From NCBI RefSeq assembly GCF_000208405.1, contig NC_015437.1:2473501-2537500 (forward strand): DNA of 64,000 bases, read 5' to 3'. Both the position numbers and the translations under genes were made by a program. This document shows, piece after piece, positions 19,301 to 26,858 of this stretch (positions within the stretch are counted from its first letter, which is position 1; each line of letters begins with the position of its first letter). This DNA comes from Selenomonas sputigena ATCC 35185. GTDB taxonomy: Bacteria > Bacillota > Negativicutes > Selenomonadales > Selenomonadaceae. The notes under the pieces are model-generated. The model had not been told where the DNA came from. It worked only from the letters and a program-made list of their open reading frames with translations, and did no database searches.

Positions 19301-21894
19301 AAGAGACAGCTCTTCCCGCGTGGGAGCGGCAGGTTCTTTCCCATACGATCGGCGAGATCGTGCGTCGTCTGCGCGGCGACTACGAGGAGAAGGAGCAGCG
19401 CTTCTTCTACGCCGACTTCCTGCGGACGCCGTACGTGCTGCTCGACGAGGACTTTTTGCCGCGTGTCACGCAGCCTGTCGGCGACCTCGAAAATTTCTTC
19501 CCCCTGCGGCGCATCGAGCAGCATTTTGCAGCGGAAAAGCCCGCCTTCGCCGTGCGCCTGCAGGAGATTCTCGATGGGAGCGACGACCTCGGCTCGGCTC
19601 GGCTCATCGTCTCGTATCTCGATGCGACAGGAGAGCCGCCCGCGCCCGAGGTGCGTGCCATGATCGAACGCATGGAGCCGGACAGCATCATCGCCCATGC
19701 TCGGCGCGTGAAGAAGGAATTCATCGAGAGCTTGGAGCTTGCACAGAGCTACGGGCAGATCGAATCGGCCATCGAGGACAAGAAGGAAAAGATCCTTGAG
19801 ACGGTGGAAGTCTGGTTCGTGCGTTGTCAGGAAAACCTCGACTACGGCTTTTTTGCCGCCATCGTCGAGGCGTTCAAGAAGAAGATCGACGACGATGCAG
19901 AGCATCGCGGCAAGGCTCTTCGAACCGAGTTGGACAAGCTGCAGACGGCTCTGCCGCCCGCAGCTGACGAGGAGGAGAGCGAGCGCCGTGAGGCGAAGAT
20001 CGAGAAGATCCGCCGCATGATCGACATCAAGAACTACACCGTAACTGAAGATATGCTGCACCGCTTCGGCGAGGATGCGGACGACTCGCCGCTCGAATCC
20101 CTGCAGACCGACGAACTGCGGGACTTCCTGCGTTTCTATGACAGCAGCTACAACAAGGTGTACGGGTCGAGCCGTACGCTGTCCTCTGTCGTGCACCTGC
20201 GCGGACGCAACAAGGAGACGCGCGGCGGCGAAGCGCTTCTCAACGCATGGCCGAAATCGGGCAGAGGCGCGAATCAGAGCGCCATGATCAAGGAGCTTCT
20301 GCGCGGCCTCGGCTTCTCCGTTGCCTCCGTAAAGGCGCTTTCGCCCATCGGCAAGACGGAAAACTACGAGGTGCTCCTCGAAGAAGCCGCAGGGGGGCGG
20401 CGCAACTACGCGCATCCCTTCGCTGCCTTCGGATCGAGGGCGACACAGACGCCGTTCCGCGTCATCTGCCTCTACGGCAAGTTCGACGCCGACGCATTGA
20501 TCGACCGCTTCAAGGAGATCGGCACGGCAAAGCCCACGCTCGTCTTCCTCGACTATGCGCTGCAGAAGGATCAGCGCAACCGTCTGGCGCGCAAGACGAA
20601 GCTTGAGATCCCCGAATGCTGCTTCGCCGTCATCGACCGCGTGGTGATCGGCTATCTCGCGGAACACTATGCGGAGACGAAGATCAACCGCATGACGCTC
20701 TCCATCACGATGCCGTACGCCTTCTACCAGCCCTATATCCCGAATGCGGCGAATGCGATGCCGCCCGAGATGTTCATGGGGCGCAAGGAAGCGCTCGACA
20801 AGATCGTCAACCCGCAGGGCGAGAACATCGTCTACGGCGGCCGGCAGCTCGGAAAGTCAGCGCTCCTGCGCATGGCGGAGTACACGGTCAACCGCATGGG
20901 TGACGGCAGCCGCGCCCTGATGGTCGACGTCAAGAGCTGCAATGTCGAGGAGGCGGCGCTGCGCATATCGCGCGAGTTCGCCGACAGCAAGATCCTCGCG
21001 GCGGATTTTGAGACGCGCGATTGGACGGAACTGGCGCGCGCCATCCGCCTGCGCCTCAATGAAACGAGCGAGCGGATTCCCTACCTGCTGCTGCTCATCG
21101 ACGAGGCCGACGCCTTCATCGAGAGCTGCAAGGCGGTCGATTACCGCCCCTTCGAAGAGCTCAAGAACATTCAGACCATCGGACAGGAGCGCTTCAAGTT
21201 CGTCATCGCCGGCCTGCGGAATGTCGTGCGCTTCGACAAGGAGGCGCTGAGCAAGAACAGCGTCCTCGCGCATCTGAAGTCGTACACCGTGCGCCCGTTC
21301 AGCGCCACGGAGGCGAGAGAGCTTCTCGAAGTCCCGCTCGCGTGCCTCGGCCTGCGCTTCTCCGAAGAGAAGCAGGCGCTCGTCTCGACGATCCTCGCGA
21401 CGACAAATTACTTCCCGGGACTCATCCAGCTTTACTGCTACAAGCTGCTCGAAGCCATGAAGAAGGACTATGCGGGATATGAGGAGGCGAACACGCCGCC
21501 CTACGAGATCAACGAGAAACACATCAAGAAGGTTTTGGCGGAAGCCGATTTCATGCAGGACATCTACAACAAGTTCGACATCACCCTGCGCGTCGACGAG
21601 GACTGCTATTATCACATCCTCGCCATCCTCATGGCGGATCTCTACCACGACGGGGAGAATTCCGAGGGCTGCCTGCCCAAGGATCTTCTTAAACGCGGGA
21701 AGGACTACGGCATCAAGAAGATGGAAGTGCTTTCGCTTGAGAACGTGCACGCCCTGATGGAAGAGCTGCGCGAACTGAACATCTTCCGTCTGACGGCGGG
21801 CGGACGCTACCTCTTCGCACGCTACAACTTCTTCCAGCTCATGGGCAGCAAGGAGCATTTGGAGAACGAACTTCTCACCTATATGGAGGATTGA
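16363..21894 (+). CDS. Giant P-loop ATPase of an uncharacterised two-gene system
   Basis: This 1,843-residue protein begins with a helical N-terminus. It then has a region with winged-helix character near residues 285-360 (FTASWIEAEAKK, VLADMVERGFLRLL), a low-complexity Ala/Glu/Thr linker near 510-650 and long coiled-coil-like regions. The C-terminal ATPase opens at MPPEMFMGRKEALDKI, with Walker A GGRQLGKSAL near residue 1,492 and Walker B LLLLIDEAD near 1,575, and is followed by a winged-helix-like end. The layout resembles STAND/AAA signal-transducing ATPases of bacterial conflict systems. The start at 16363 has GGTGGGAG; upstream in-frame ATGs lie in or before the R2 repeat. The partner gene starts one base after its stop. 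I do not recognise the full-length family by name. Confidence 0.8.
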   Translation: MENCVDVKSLYELLNDAERRLEDAAQEMRLLLEDVEQKALPEEDAMGALRDSLKEISAMRTELAAKGAALDAAPASFAIADWRRALSAYEEKCANEAGREALALLQRLYSEDEECQSAIETLRASCPSLEADALGRKKPDLLRDIKLLMEAFQQEKPMKPESKLLQYGRKLARFPEKLVIAAATGDPPLLLHEQEESAPATLTAEEADVPKAHGKAARKEDTPHAAEEDGAPVRAASFAADVSAKEAQDERIATTLFERIREKYATEHPLLEIEDHSAEKKPTAKTIKNYLKQGTAAIGYLRILSMLAGIETMFTASWIEAEAKKNDALAHSVLADMVERGFLRLLHFRDLPDMYDVPASLYPELSAKEVLRLLHWKKKPPQPLEKTIDPLALEALSDLLHEQGCLHSDRRKGALHKGGTNWCGAEGYFLLTSRTALREDHYIFVAAPPTVKWLEKVRAARRKAPESALYLLGADAQHIEEIRAFLEEHCESALKIAGTYVWEEDVWQETSADEAKVRAEGAGNASIEKNAPKEETTADSLQEPKSASADARGAGDEEALGEGAASGEMPTMEAASARVQLVTETPTADAATIAAEPMQPTATESTTARPMAEDAASAAQEMPTVAIPPVGEPSAEEAASAPAKAAALPGASAIMKGISVEQNLHAMLECGDFASASAYLHAAAHFAPDLWKQLNQELAYALFAPLQKVRYSSDVLTDVYFTQSMGEPHEGLAVSAMLWNFYLDHTSYDYGMQSLLGTAKSFDLLKEAAGLSDALYTLMQFKTEAQSGADKYADYRLKDKSRMEGHLKDLQTKAREYEGRFVHGHITETGSNRRFIETQKLIFAPDGNLANALHSVAEGEREMFDLVRDYVAEAFLQDPEEGAPPFEMQNVSMDKINRLIDDCWHRAGSLVLLQRRSDRLIGNYRSSLQKRLEKIAVLLTQWVKCSDALGIDEMNSSLPAYRKMHGRLLEQLEKAQESIQETALPAWERQVLSHTIGEIVRRLRGDYEEKEQRFFYADFLRTPYVLLDEDFLPRVTQPVGDLENFFPLRRIEQHFAAEKPAFAVRLQEILDGSDDLGSARLIVSYLDATGEPPAPEVRAMIERMEPDSIIAHARRVKKEFIESLELAQSYGQIESAIEDKKEKILETVEVWFVRCQENLDYGFFAAIVEAFKKKIDDDAEHRGKALRTELDKLQTALPPAADEEESERREAKIEKIRRMIDIKNYTVTEDMLHRFGEDADDSPLESLQTDELRDFLRFYDSSYNKVYGSSRTLSSVVHLRGRNKETRGGEALLNAWPKSGRGANQSAMIKELLRGLGFSVASVKALSPIGKTENYEVLLEEAAGGRRNYAHPFAAFGSRATQTPFRVICLYGKFDADALIDRFKEIGTAKPTLVFLDYALQKDQRNRLARKTKLEIPECCFAVIDRVVIGYLAEHYAETKINRMTLSITMPYAFYQPYIPNAANAMPPEMFMGRKEALDKIVNPQGENIVYGGRQLGKSALLRMAEYTVNRMGDGSRALMVDVKSCNVEEAALRISREFADSKILAADFETRDWTELARAIRLRLNETSERIPYLLLLIDEADAFIESCKAVDYRPFEELKNIQTIGQERFKFVIAGLRNVVRFDKEALSKNSVLAHLKSYTVRPFSATEARELLEVPLACLGLRFSEEKQALVSTILATTNYFPGLIQLYCYKLLEAMKKDYAGYEEANTPPYEINEKHIKKVLAEADFMQDIYNKFDITLRVDEDCYYHILAILMADLYHDGENSEGCLPKDLLKRGKDYGIKKMEVLSLENVHALMEELRELNIFRLTAGGRYLFARYNFFQLMGSKEHLENELLTYMED

Positions 21895-21895
21895 C

Positions 21896-22921
21896 ATGGA
21901 AAGGATCTGGTGGGGCAGCGTCCCCAATGCCACCCGCTACGTGCAGGAGATCGTCGACGCGGTTCGCGAGGAAAAGAGCATGGTTCTCGTGCTGGGGAAA
22001 GATGTCCCGTGGCGCGAATTTCTTCCCGTGCTCGTCGAAGAGCGCATCGCCTTCCTGCCCGACCGCTCGCTGAAGCGTCTCGCCTGCCCCGCCGAAGAGC
22101 CGGGCGCCTACCTTCTTGAGCATTACTGCATGGAAGAAAAGCGCCTCGCCTACCGCGCAGGCAAATCCCATGCGCAGTTCCTCGCCGAGGCGGAAGGGCT
22201 CGTGCTGCACAAGGCGATCGTGTGGATCGATATTCAGGATGCGGCCAAGGCGCGTGCGTGGACAGAATTCATCCACGCCTATTACGGCTTTGCGAAAAAG
22301 GGGGCGGCGACGCCCTCGTTCCTCCTCGCCTTCTCCGAGGACTTCGGCGTAGGACGCGGCTGCAAGGGCATCGTATATCACGCCTTTTCCGATGAGGTCA
22401 ACGAATTCGACCGCTTCGCCTTCGCTACGCTGGCGGCGGCAGGCAGCGTCGGGCAGCGGCGCCTCAAGCCCTACCTCGCTACGCTCGCCGCCACCGTCTG
22501 CGCCGAGGATATGGAACTGTGCGCCGCCTGCAGCCGGCGCGGCATGGATTTCCTGCGCCACCCGCGCGAGACGCTCGAACGGATCGCCGAGGAAGAAGTG
22601 CGAAGCGACGGCAGTCCCTTCGCGCTCGACGCGCTCTATGAAGATCTGACGCGTCGGATCTGGAAGGCGCAGGTCAAGACCGTGTTCCCCGCCATCGAAG
22701 ATCGGCGTCAAGCCTACATCGAAAAATGCCGCGACGCGCTTCGCACCATGAACCTCGTGCCCGAAGAGGTCGAAATCGGCGTACTCTCGCACAAGGCGGC
22801 AGTCGGGGAAATCAAGCTCCCGTCCGCGGATGTAGAAGAGCTCCTCCTGCTCAAGGAAGCGAGGAATCATCTCGCACATATCCGGGAAGTTCCCTTTGGC
22901 GTTGTGGAGAGGCTTGTATGA
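21896..22921 (+). CDS. Partner of the giant ATPase, with a C-terminal Rx4H motif
   Basis: This 341-residue protein is of unknown family. Its start overlaps the ATPase reading context (TGACATG), so the two are coupled. It begins MERIWWGSVPNATRYVQEIV and has alternating beta-type segments (MVLVLGKDV, KAIVWIDIQD, FLLAFSEDF) suggesting a Rossmann-like or degenerate P-loop core without a Walker A. A helical C-terminus ends in EARNHLAHIREV. RNHLAH at residues 323-328 fits the Rx4-6H motif of HEPN ribonucleases, which would make it a plausible effector. That match is short and is inference. The stop lies at the edge of the MITE-like repeat. Confidence 0.72.
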   Translation: MERIWWGSVPNATRYVQEIVDAVREEKSMVLVLGKDVPWREFLPVLVEERIAFLPDRSLKRLACPAEEPGAYLLEHYCMEEKRLAYRAGKSHAQFLAEAEGLVLHKAIVWIDIQDAAKARAWTEFIHAYYGFAKKGAATPSFLLAFSEDFGVGRGCKGIVYHAFSDEVNEFDRFAFATLAAAGSVGQRRLKPYLATLAATVCAEDMELCAACSRRGMDFLRHPRETLERIAEEEVRSDGSPFALDALYEDLTRRIWKAQVKTVFPAIEDRRQAYIEKCRDALRTMNLVPEEVEIGVLSHKAAVGEIKLPSADVEELLLLKEARNHLAHIREVPFGVVERLV

Positions 22922-22925
22922 TGGA

Positions 22926-23208
22926 ATCACTGATAAATTCAGCCACCCATCTTCGCACATCTGCACTGTCCTCTCGTCGTCGCCAAATCCTCGACGTAGC
23001 ACCGCTACGCCTGCGGTTTGTCTCCTTGCTGAGCCGTCCAAGAGCCAAGTCCGAAGGACGCAGGCGATTGGGCAACGGCTCGTATGCGAAAACGTCCCAA
23101 GAATGCAAGCGCGAAGCGCGTCGCATGATTGGCTGACGTTGACCGCTATAGATACAGCGCATCTGTGCAAATCTGGGCGACCTCATTTTATCAGCGCTTC
23201 CTTATAAT
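22926..23208. mobile_element. MITE-like composite repeat with R1 terminal inverted repeats
   Basis: This gene-free stretch begins with a degenerate R1 end (CACTGATAAATTCAGCC) and finishes with an inverted R1 end, whose complement reads GGAAGCGCTGATAAAATGAG. In between are a hairpin CGTAGC-ACC-GCTACG near 22994-23008 and the structured repeat R3a. There is no coding capacity, so it would have to be mobilised in trans, if at all. Shorter R1 elements occur at 40410, 49503 and 61601. Confidence 0.6.
23028..23144 (+). repeat. R3 structured repeat, copy a
   Basis: Related to 42805-42919 along its whole length and to 45969-46004 in part. Its stems are GAGCCGT/ACGGCTC (23031-23037 with 23075-23081), GTCC-gaa-GGAC (23049-23059) and GCGC-gaa-GCGC (23109-23119). 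Base pairs differ from copy b in a compensatory way. Confidence 0.75.
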
Positions 23209-23253
23209 TGTTTCAGTGACTGGCGAACCGTCGGTTCTCCTCCGTGTGAGGAG
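23203..23253 (+). promoter_or_regulatory. Promoter and SD-sequestering leader of the holin-like toxin
   Basis: A -10 box TATAAT lies at 23203-23208; no good -35 is present, the region being the end of the R1 repeat. In the leader, CTCCTC (23237-23242) can pair with GAGGAG (23248-23253), burying the ribosome site in a five-base-loop hairpin, as in other type I toxins. Confidence 0.6.
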
Positions 23254-23262
23254 GTGATGTGC

Positions 23263-23346
23263 GTGACGCTTTATGAAAAGCTGTCGATCCTCATTGCAGC
23301 GCTTGCGCTGGCAGTGGACATCACTTTTCATCTGCTTGCTCTGTAA
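23263..23346 (+). CDS. Holin-like type I toxin peptide (Hol_Tox-like)
   Basis: This 27-residue hydrophobic peptide, MTLYEKLSILIAALALAVDI ending THLLAL-like, matches the short 'putative holin-like toxin' pattern (M-x-x-Y-E-A/K-L-x-L-x-I-A) known from type I toxin-antitoxin loci. It should insert in the inner membrane. GTG at 23263 is preferred because AGGAGG is eight bases upstream; the ATG at 23257 is too close. A terminator follows directly, and a consensus promoter on the opposite strand fires an RNA through it. Family assignment rests on pattern and context. Confidence 0.65.
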   Translation: MTLYEKLSILIAALALAVDITFHLLAL

Positions 23347-23353
23347 GTAGAAA

Positions 23354-23388
23354 AAAGAACCGCTGCGCGGTTGCGGCGGTTCTTCTTT
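23354..23388. terminator. Bidirectional terminator of the toxin a module
   Basis: The arms AAGAACCGC (23355-23363) and GCGGTTCTT (23376-23384) flank a 12-base loop, with A-run before and T-run after. It can end both the rightward toxin mRNA and the leftward antisense RNA. Confidence 0.75.
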
Positions 23389-23446
23389 CAAGACAAAAAT
23401 CTTAACAGGAGAGACCGACGCACCCAAAACGCCAGTCACTCTTTCT
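23355..23446 (-). ncRNA. Candidate antisense antitoxin RNA of the holin-like toxin
   Basis: A leftward transcript of about 90 nt is predicted from the consensus promoter at 23453-23481 to the shared terminator, overlapping the toxin mRNA 3' end. Near its 5' end it carries AGTGACTGGCG and CTCTCCT, echoing the toxin leader; CTCCT could pair with the toxin ribosome site. Confidence 0.55.
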
Positions 23447-23452
23447 TTTGTC

Positions 23453-23481
23453 ATTATAGATTTTTCGTGCATGGATGTCAA
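23453..23481 (-). promoter_or_regulatory. Consensus promoter of the antisense RNA
   Basis: Read leftward, TTGACA (23476-23481) is followed after 17 bp by TATAAT (23453-23458). Both boxes match the sigma-70 consensus exactly, and no coding sequence lies downstream before the terminator. Confidence 0.75.
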
Positions 23482-23542
23482 GCGCGCCAGCGAAAGGCGC
23501 GCTCGGCATCCATTTTCTTTCAGCGAATCTTTCCGATTTGGT

Positions 23543-25750
23543 TCAGCAGCTGCCAACCTCGTCGAGCGCCTTGACCGCGCCCGTCTTCGTGAGGCTTACG
23601 GCTCTTCCTTCGCCGAGTCCTGTGAAGATGACGAGGCAGGCGTCGGACTTCGCATGCTCCTTGATGTAGGCGTCGTCGAAGGTCATGAGGCGGTCTCCCT
23701 TCTTGACCTTCTGGCCGCCTTCGACGAAGACCTCGAAGCCCTGCCCGCCGAGCGCGACGGTGTCGACGCCGATGTGCAGCAGATACTCCGTGCCGTCGGC
23801 GGTCTTCATGCCGATCGCGTGCTTCGTGTCGAAGACGAAGACGACTTCGCCGTCCTCGGGCGCGTAGACCGTTTCTTCCGTCGGGTAGACGAAGTAGCCG
23901 TCGCCCATCATCTTGCCCGCGAATGCCTCGTCGGGCGCTTCCTCGATCGGATGCACCTCGCCTGCGACAGGAGTGAAGAGCGTATGCGCGCTAGTTTCAC
24001 CGGCAGACGCTTCCTGCGCGCCCGACTCCTGCGCCGAGGCGTTTTCCTCAGACACGTTTGTCGCAGAGGATTTTTCTGTGTCCTTTTCCGTCGGCTCTGC
24101 AGCGTCCGTCGCTTCCGGCTCGACGTCGGGCGCTGTTTCGAGGTACGTTTCAAGATTCGACTTGATGACGGCGACCTGCGGGCCGTAGATGACCTGCACG
24201 CCCGTGCCCTTGACGATGACGCCGACGGCGCCCGTCGCCTTCAGGAGCTTCTCGTTGACGAGCGAGGAATCTGCGACCGAGCAGCGAAGGCGCGTCGCGC
24301 AGCAGTCGACGGAAGTGATGTTCCTCTTGCTGCCGAGTCCGCGCGCGATCGCCGCGCTCTTGGCATCGGCTGCTCCTGCGCCGGACGCTGCCCCCGCCGC
24401 GCCTTGCTGTGCCTGGTAGTCAGCCTTCGAGTAGAGCTTCGTCTCCTCGTCGTCGTCCTCGCGGCCCGGCGTCTTGAAGTCGAAGTGGCGGATCATCCAC
24501 GAGAAGATGAAGTAGTAGAGGAAAAAGTAGACGACGCCGACCGGGATGATATACATCCAGCCCGTCTTCGCCTCGCCCTGCAGGATGCCGAAGATGAAGA
24601 GATCGAGGAGGCCGCCCGAGAACGTCAGACCGACGGCGATGTTGAGGATGTGCGCGATCATGTAGGCGGCGCCTGCGAGCGCGACCTGCACGGCGAAGAG
24701 CGCGGGTGCGACGAAGAGGAAGGAGAACTCAATCGGCTCGGTGATGCCCGTGAGCATCGAGGTCAGAGCCGCCGAGAGCAGAAGGCCGCCCGCGACCTTC
24801 TGCTTTTCGGGACGCGCACAGCGGTACATGGCAAGCGCCGCGCCCGGCAGGCCGAAGATCATGAAGATGAACTCGCCCGAGAAGTAGCGCGTCGCATCCG
24901 AGCTGAAATGCGTGACATCGGGCGAAGCGAGCTGGGCGAAGAAGATGTTCTGACCGCCTTGGACGAGCTGGCCGTCGATCATCATCGAGCCGCCGACGCC
25001 CGTCTGCCAGAACGGCAGATAGAAGACGTGGTGCAGGCCGAAGGGGATCAGAGCGCGCTTGATGATGCCGAAGATCAGCGTGCCGATGTAGCCCGTGCCC
25101 GTCACGAGGCCGCCGAGCGCGAAGATGCCCTGCTGTGCGAGCGGCCAGACAAAGTACATGGCGATGCCGACGAAGAGGAAGACGATCGTCGAGATGATGG
25201 GCACGAAGCGTGAGCCACCGAAGAACGACAGCGCGTTCGGCAGCACGATCTTGTGGTACTTGTTGTGCAGCCAAGCGACGCCAATGCCGACGATGATGCC
25301 GCCGAAGACACCCATCTGAAACGACAGGATGCCGCAGCTCGGCGCAATCGTGCCTTCGAGCACCGTGGGCGCGATCGTGCCGTCCGCGAGGATCTGCCCG
25401 CCGATCTTCAGCATGGCGTTGCACGCCGTGTGCATGACGAAGAAGGCAATCATGGCAGAAAGCGCCGCGACTTCCTTCTCCGCCTTCGCCATGCCGATGG
25501 CGACGCCGACGGCGAAGATGATCGGCAGGTTGCCGAAGATCGTGCTGCCCGCGCTCGCCATGATGGAGAGAAGCGCGTGAAGCGGCGTTCCTGCACCGAG
25601 AAGGGCGGTAAGGCCGTACGTCTCGATGGTCGTGGCGTTCGTGAACGACGCGCCGAGACCTAAGAGTATGCCGGCGATCGGCAGGATGGCGACGGGCAGC
25701 ATGAAGCTGCGCCCGACACGCTGGAGTACGCCGAAAATTTCGTCTTTCAT
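23543..25750 (-). CDS. ptsG: PTS glucose-family permease, IICBA fusion
   Basis: This 735-residue protein has the domain order IIC-IIB-IIA. IIC (about 1-400) starts GVLQRVGRSFMLPVAILPIA and contains IPFGLHHVFYLPFW and GITEPIEFSFLFVAPALFA. IIB has the phosphocysteine segment SVDCCATRLRCSV near residue 482. IIA has TPVAGEV, the HAIGM motif and the phospho-accepting His in LLHIGVDTV near residue 655. It imports and phosphorylates a hexose. Sequence pattern favours glucose (PtsG-like), but N-acetylglucosamine cannot be excluded. IIB and IIA are joined by an Ala/Glu/Ser-rich linker. The start has AAAGGAGG; a good promoter lies at 25826-25855. Confidence 0.93.
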   Translation of the reverse strand: MKDEIFGVLQRVGRSFMLPVAILPIAGILLGLGASFTNATTIETYGLTALLGAGTPLHALLSIMASAGSTIFGNLPIIFAVGVAIGMAKAEKEVAALSAMIAFFVMHTACNAMLKIGGQILADGTIAPTVLEGTIAPSCGILSFQMGVFGGIIVGIGVAWLHNKYHKIVLPNALSFFGGSRFVPIISTIVFLFVGIAMYFVWPLAQQGIFALGGLVTGTGYIGTLIFGIIKRALIPFGLHHVFYLPFWQTGVGGSMMIDGQLVQGGQNIFFAQLASPDVTHFSSDATRYFSGEFIFMIFGLPGAALAMYRCARPEKQKVAGGLLLSAALTSMLTGITEPIEFSFLFVAPALFAVQVALAGAAYMIAHILNIAVGLTFSGGLLDLFIFGILQGEAKTGWMYIIPVGVVYFFLYYFIFSWMIRHFDFKTPGREDDDEETKLYSKADYQAQQGAAGAASGAGAADAKSAAIARGLGSKRNITSVDCCATRLRCSVADSSLVNEKLLKATGAVGVIVKGTGVQVIYGPQVAVIKSNLETYLETAPDVEPEATDAAEPTEKDTEKSSATNVSEENASAQESGAQEASAGETSAHTLFTPVAGEVHPIEEAPDEAFAGKMMGDGYFVYPTEETVYAPEDGEVVFVFDTKHAIGMKTADGTEYLLHIGVDTVALGGQGFEVFVEGGQKVKKGDRLMTFDDAYIKEHAKSDACLVIFTGLGEGRAVSLTKTGAVKALDEVGSC

Positions 25751-25825
25751 GACAACGAAAACCTCCTTTCTGGGGAATTGCTGGATTCATCCATACCTCC
25801 CCGACCGAAGAAATATTACGTTTCG

Positions 25826-25855
25826 ATTATACCGCAGCAGAAGGAATCTTGTAAA
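25826..25855 (-). promoter_or_regulatory. ptsG promoter
   Basis: Read leftward, TTTACA (25850-25855) is followed after 18 bp by TATAAT (25826-25831), 75 bp before the ptsG start. No antiterminator-type hairpin was recognised in the leader. Confidence 0.65.
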
Positions 25856-25933
25856 GGCGCAGGGCGATAAATGAGAATATTGTCAACGATTTCTCTCTTT
25901 GTATAAATCCCGATAAATTCAATGGGAAAAGTG

Positions 25934-25962
25934 TTGACTTTTTGTCTTTTATTTACTATAAT
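25934..25962 (+). promoter_or_regulatory. Promoter of the methyltransferase gene
   Basis: TTGACT (25934-25939) is followed after 17 bp by TATAAT (25957-25962). The -10 runs into GAGAATCA, a motif also present upstream of the rubrerythrin promoter (CGAGAATCATT, reverse strand), which could be a Fur/PerR half site. That last point is weak. Confidence 0.7.
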
Positions 25963-26009
25963 GAGAATCAATAAAAGTAACTGCCTATCAGATAAAGGAG
26001 ATGACGATC

Positions 26010-26768
26010 ATGCGTGAAGCAGGACATACCTTTTTGGCGAGAATGGGGAAGACGAAGCTGCGCCCGGGCGGCATCGACGCGACGAACTGGCTCTTGGAGA
26101 AGGCGAAGATTCAGCCGTCGTCCAAAGTTCTTGAAGTTGCGTGCAACATGGGGACGACGATGATCCTCGTCGCCGAGCGGTACGGCTGCGAAGTCGTCGG
26201 CATAGACCTCGATGAGGCGGCGCTCGAAAAAGCGCGTGAAAATATCAAGAAAAAGAAGCTCGAAGACAAGCTCTCCGTCGTCAGCGGCAGCGCTTTCGCG
26301 CTTCCCTTCGAGGATGCGAGCTTCGATGTCGTCATCAACGAGGCGATGCTCACGATGCTCATCGGTGCGGACAAGGGGCGCGCACTCAAGGAGTATTCGC
26401 GCGTCCTGAAGCCCGGCGGCGTCCTTCTGACGCACGACGTCGTCTTCCGCGAGGAAGACCCGAAGGTGCAGCACGAGCTTATGGCCGGGCTTTCCAAAGC
26501 GATCAACGTCCACGTCGAGCCGCTGACGCTTGCGGGATGGAAGGAAACGATCGAGAAGCATGCCTTCCGTACGGAGCAGAAGCACGGCGATATGACGCTC
26601 CTCGACCCGCCGGGCATCCTGCACGATGAGGGCGCGAAGGGCGCGCTGAAGATCATGACGAACGCCATGAAGAAGGAGAACCGCGACATGTTCACGACGA
26701 TGTTCGACTTCTTCCACGACCACGCCGCCCAGCTCGGCTATGTGGCAAACTTCAGCACGCGGGTATAG
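26010..26768 (+). CDS. Class I SAM-dependent methyltransferase
   Basis: This 252-residue protein has the class I fold: motif I VLEVACNMGTT near residue 50, the acidic loop VVGIDLDE, motif IV FDVVINEAML and LKPGGVLLTHD. The Glu in VLEVACNMG replaces the usual G-rich DLGCGTG pattern, but the SAM pocket looks intact. The C-terminus, with repeated Met and His, may bind a substrate or metal. The substrate is unknown. ATG at 26010 is preferred over the in-frame ATG at 26001 because AAAGGAG abuts the latter. It is monocistronic, with its own promoter and terminator. Confidence 0.88.
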   Translation: MREAGHTFLARMGKTKLRPGGIDATNWLLEKAKIQPSSKVLEVACNMGTTMILVAERYGCEVVGIDLDEAALEKARENIKKKKLEDKLSVVSGSAFALPFEDASFDVVINEAMLTMLIGADKGRALKEYSRVLKPGGVLLTHDVVFREEDPKVQHELMAGLSKAINVHVEPLTLAGWKETIEKHAFRTEQKHGDMTLLDPPGILHDEGAKGALKIMTNAMKKENRDMFTTMFDFFHDHAAQLGYVANFSTRV

Positions 26769-26790
26769 TCGGCGCGCGATCATACAGCTA

Positions 26791-26837
26791 AAAAGCGGGG
26801 CTGCTGCACGTCCATTTCGTGCAGCAGCCCCGCTTTT
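26791..26837. terminator. Bidirectional terminator between methyltransferase and rubrerythrin genes
   Basis: A 20-bp perfect stem (26791-26810 with 26818-26837) closes a seven-base loop, A-run before and T-run after. It serves the two convergent genes. Confidence 0.95.
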
Positions 26838-26858
26838 CTATTTGCAGGACGCGCTGAA

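Noticed and set aside
18058-20667. An 869-codon minus-strand frame inside the giant ATPase gene, and similar long antisense frames at 28868-31213, 20857-21933 and 43192-44595
   Set aside because: All lie wholly within well-supported genes on the other strand, have shadow-like composition and lack ribosome sites.
23263-23346. Prophage holin
   Set aside because: No other phage genes within the window; the convergent promoter and terminator fit a type I toxin better.
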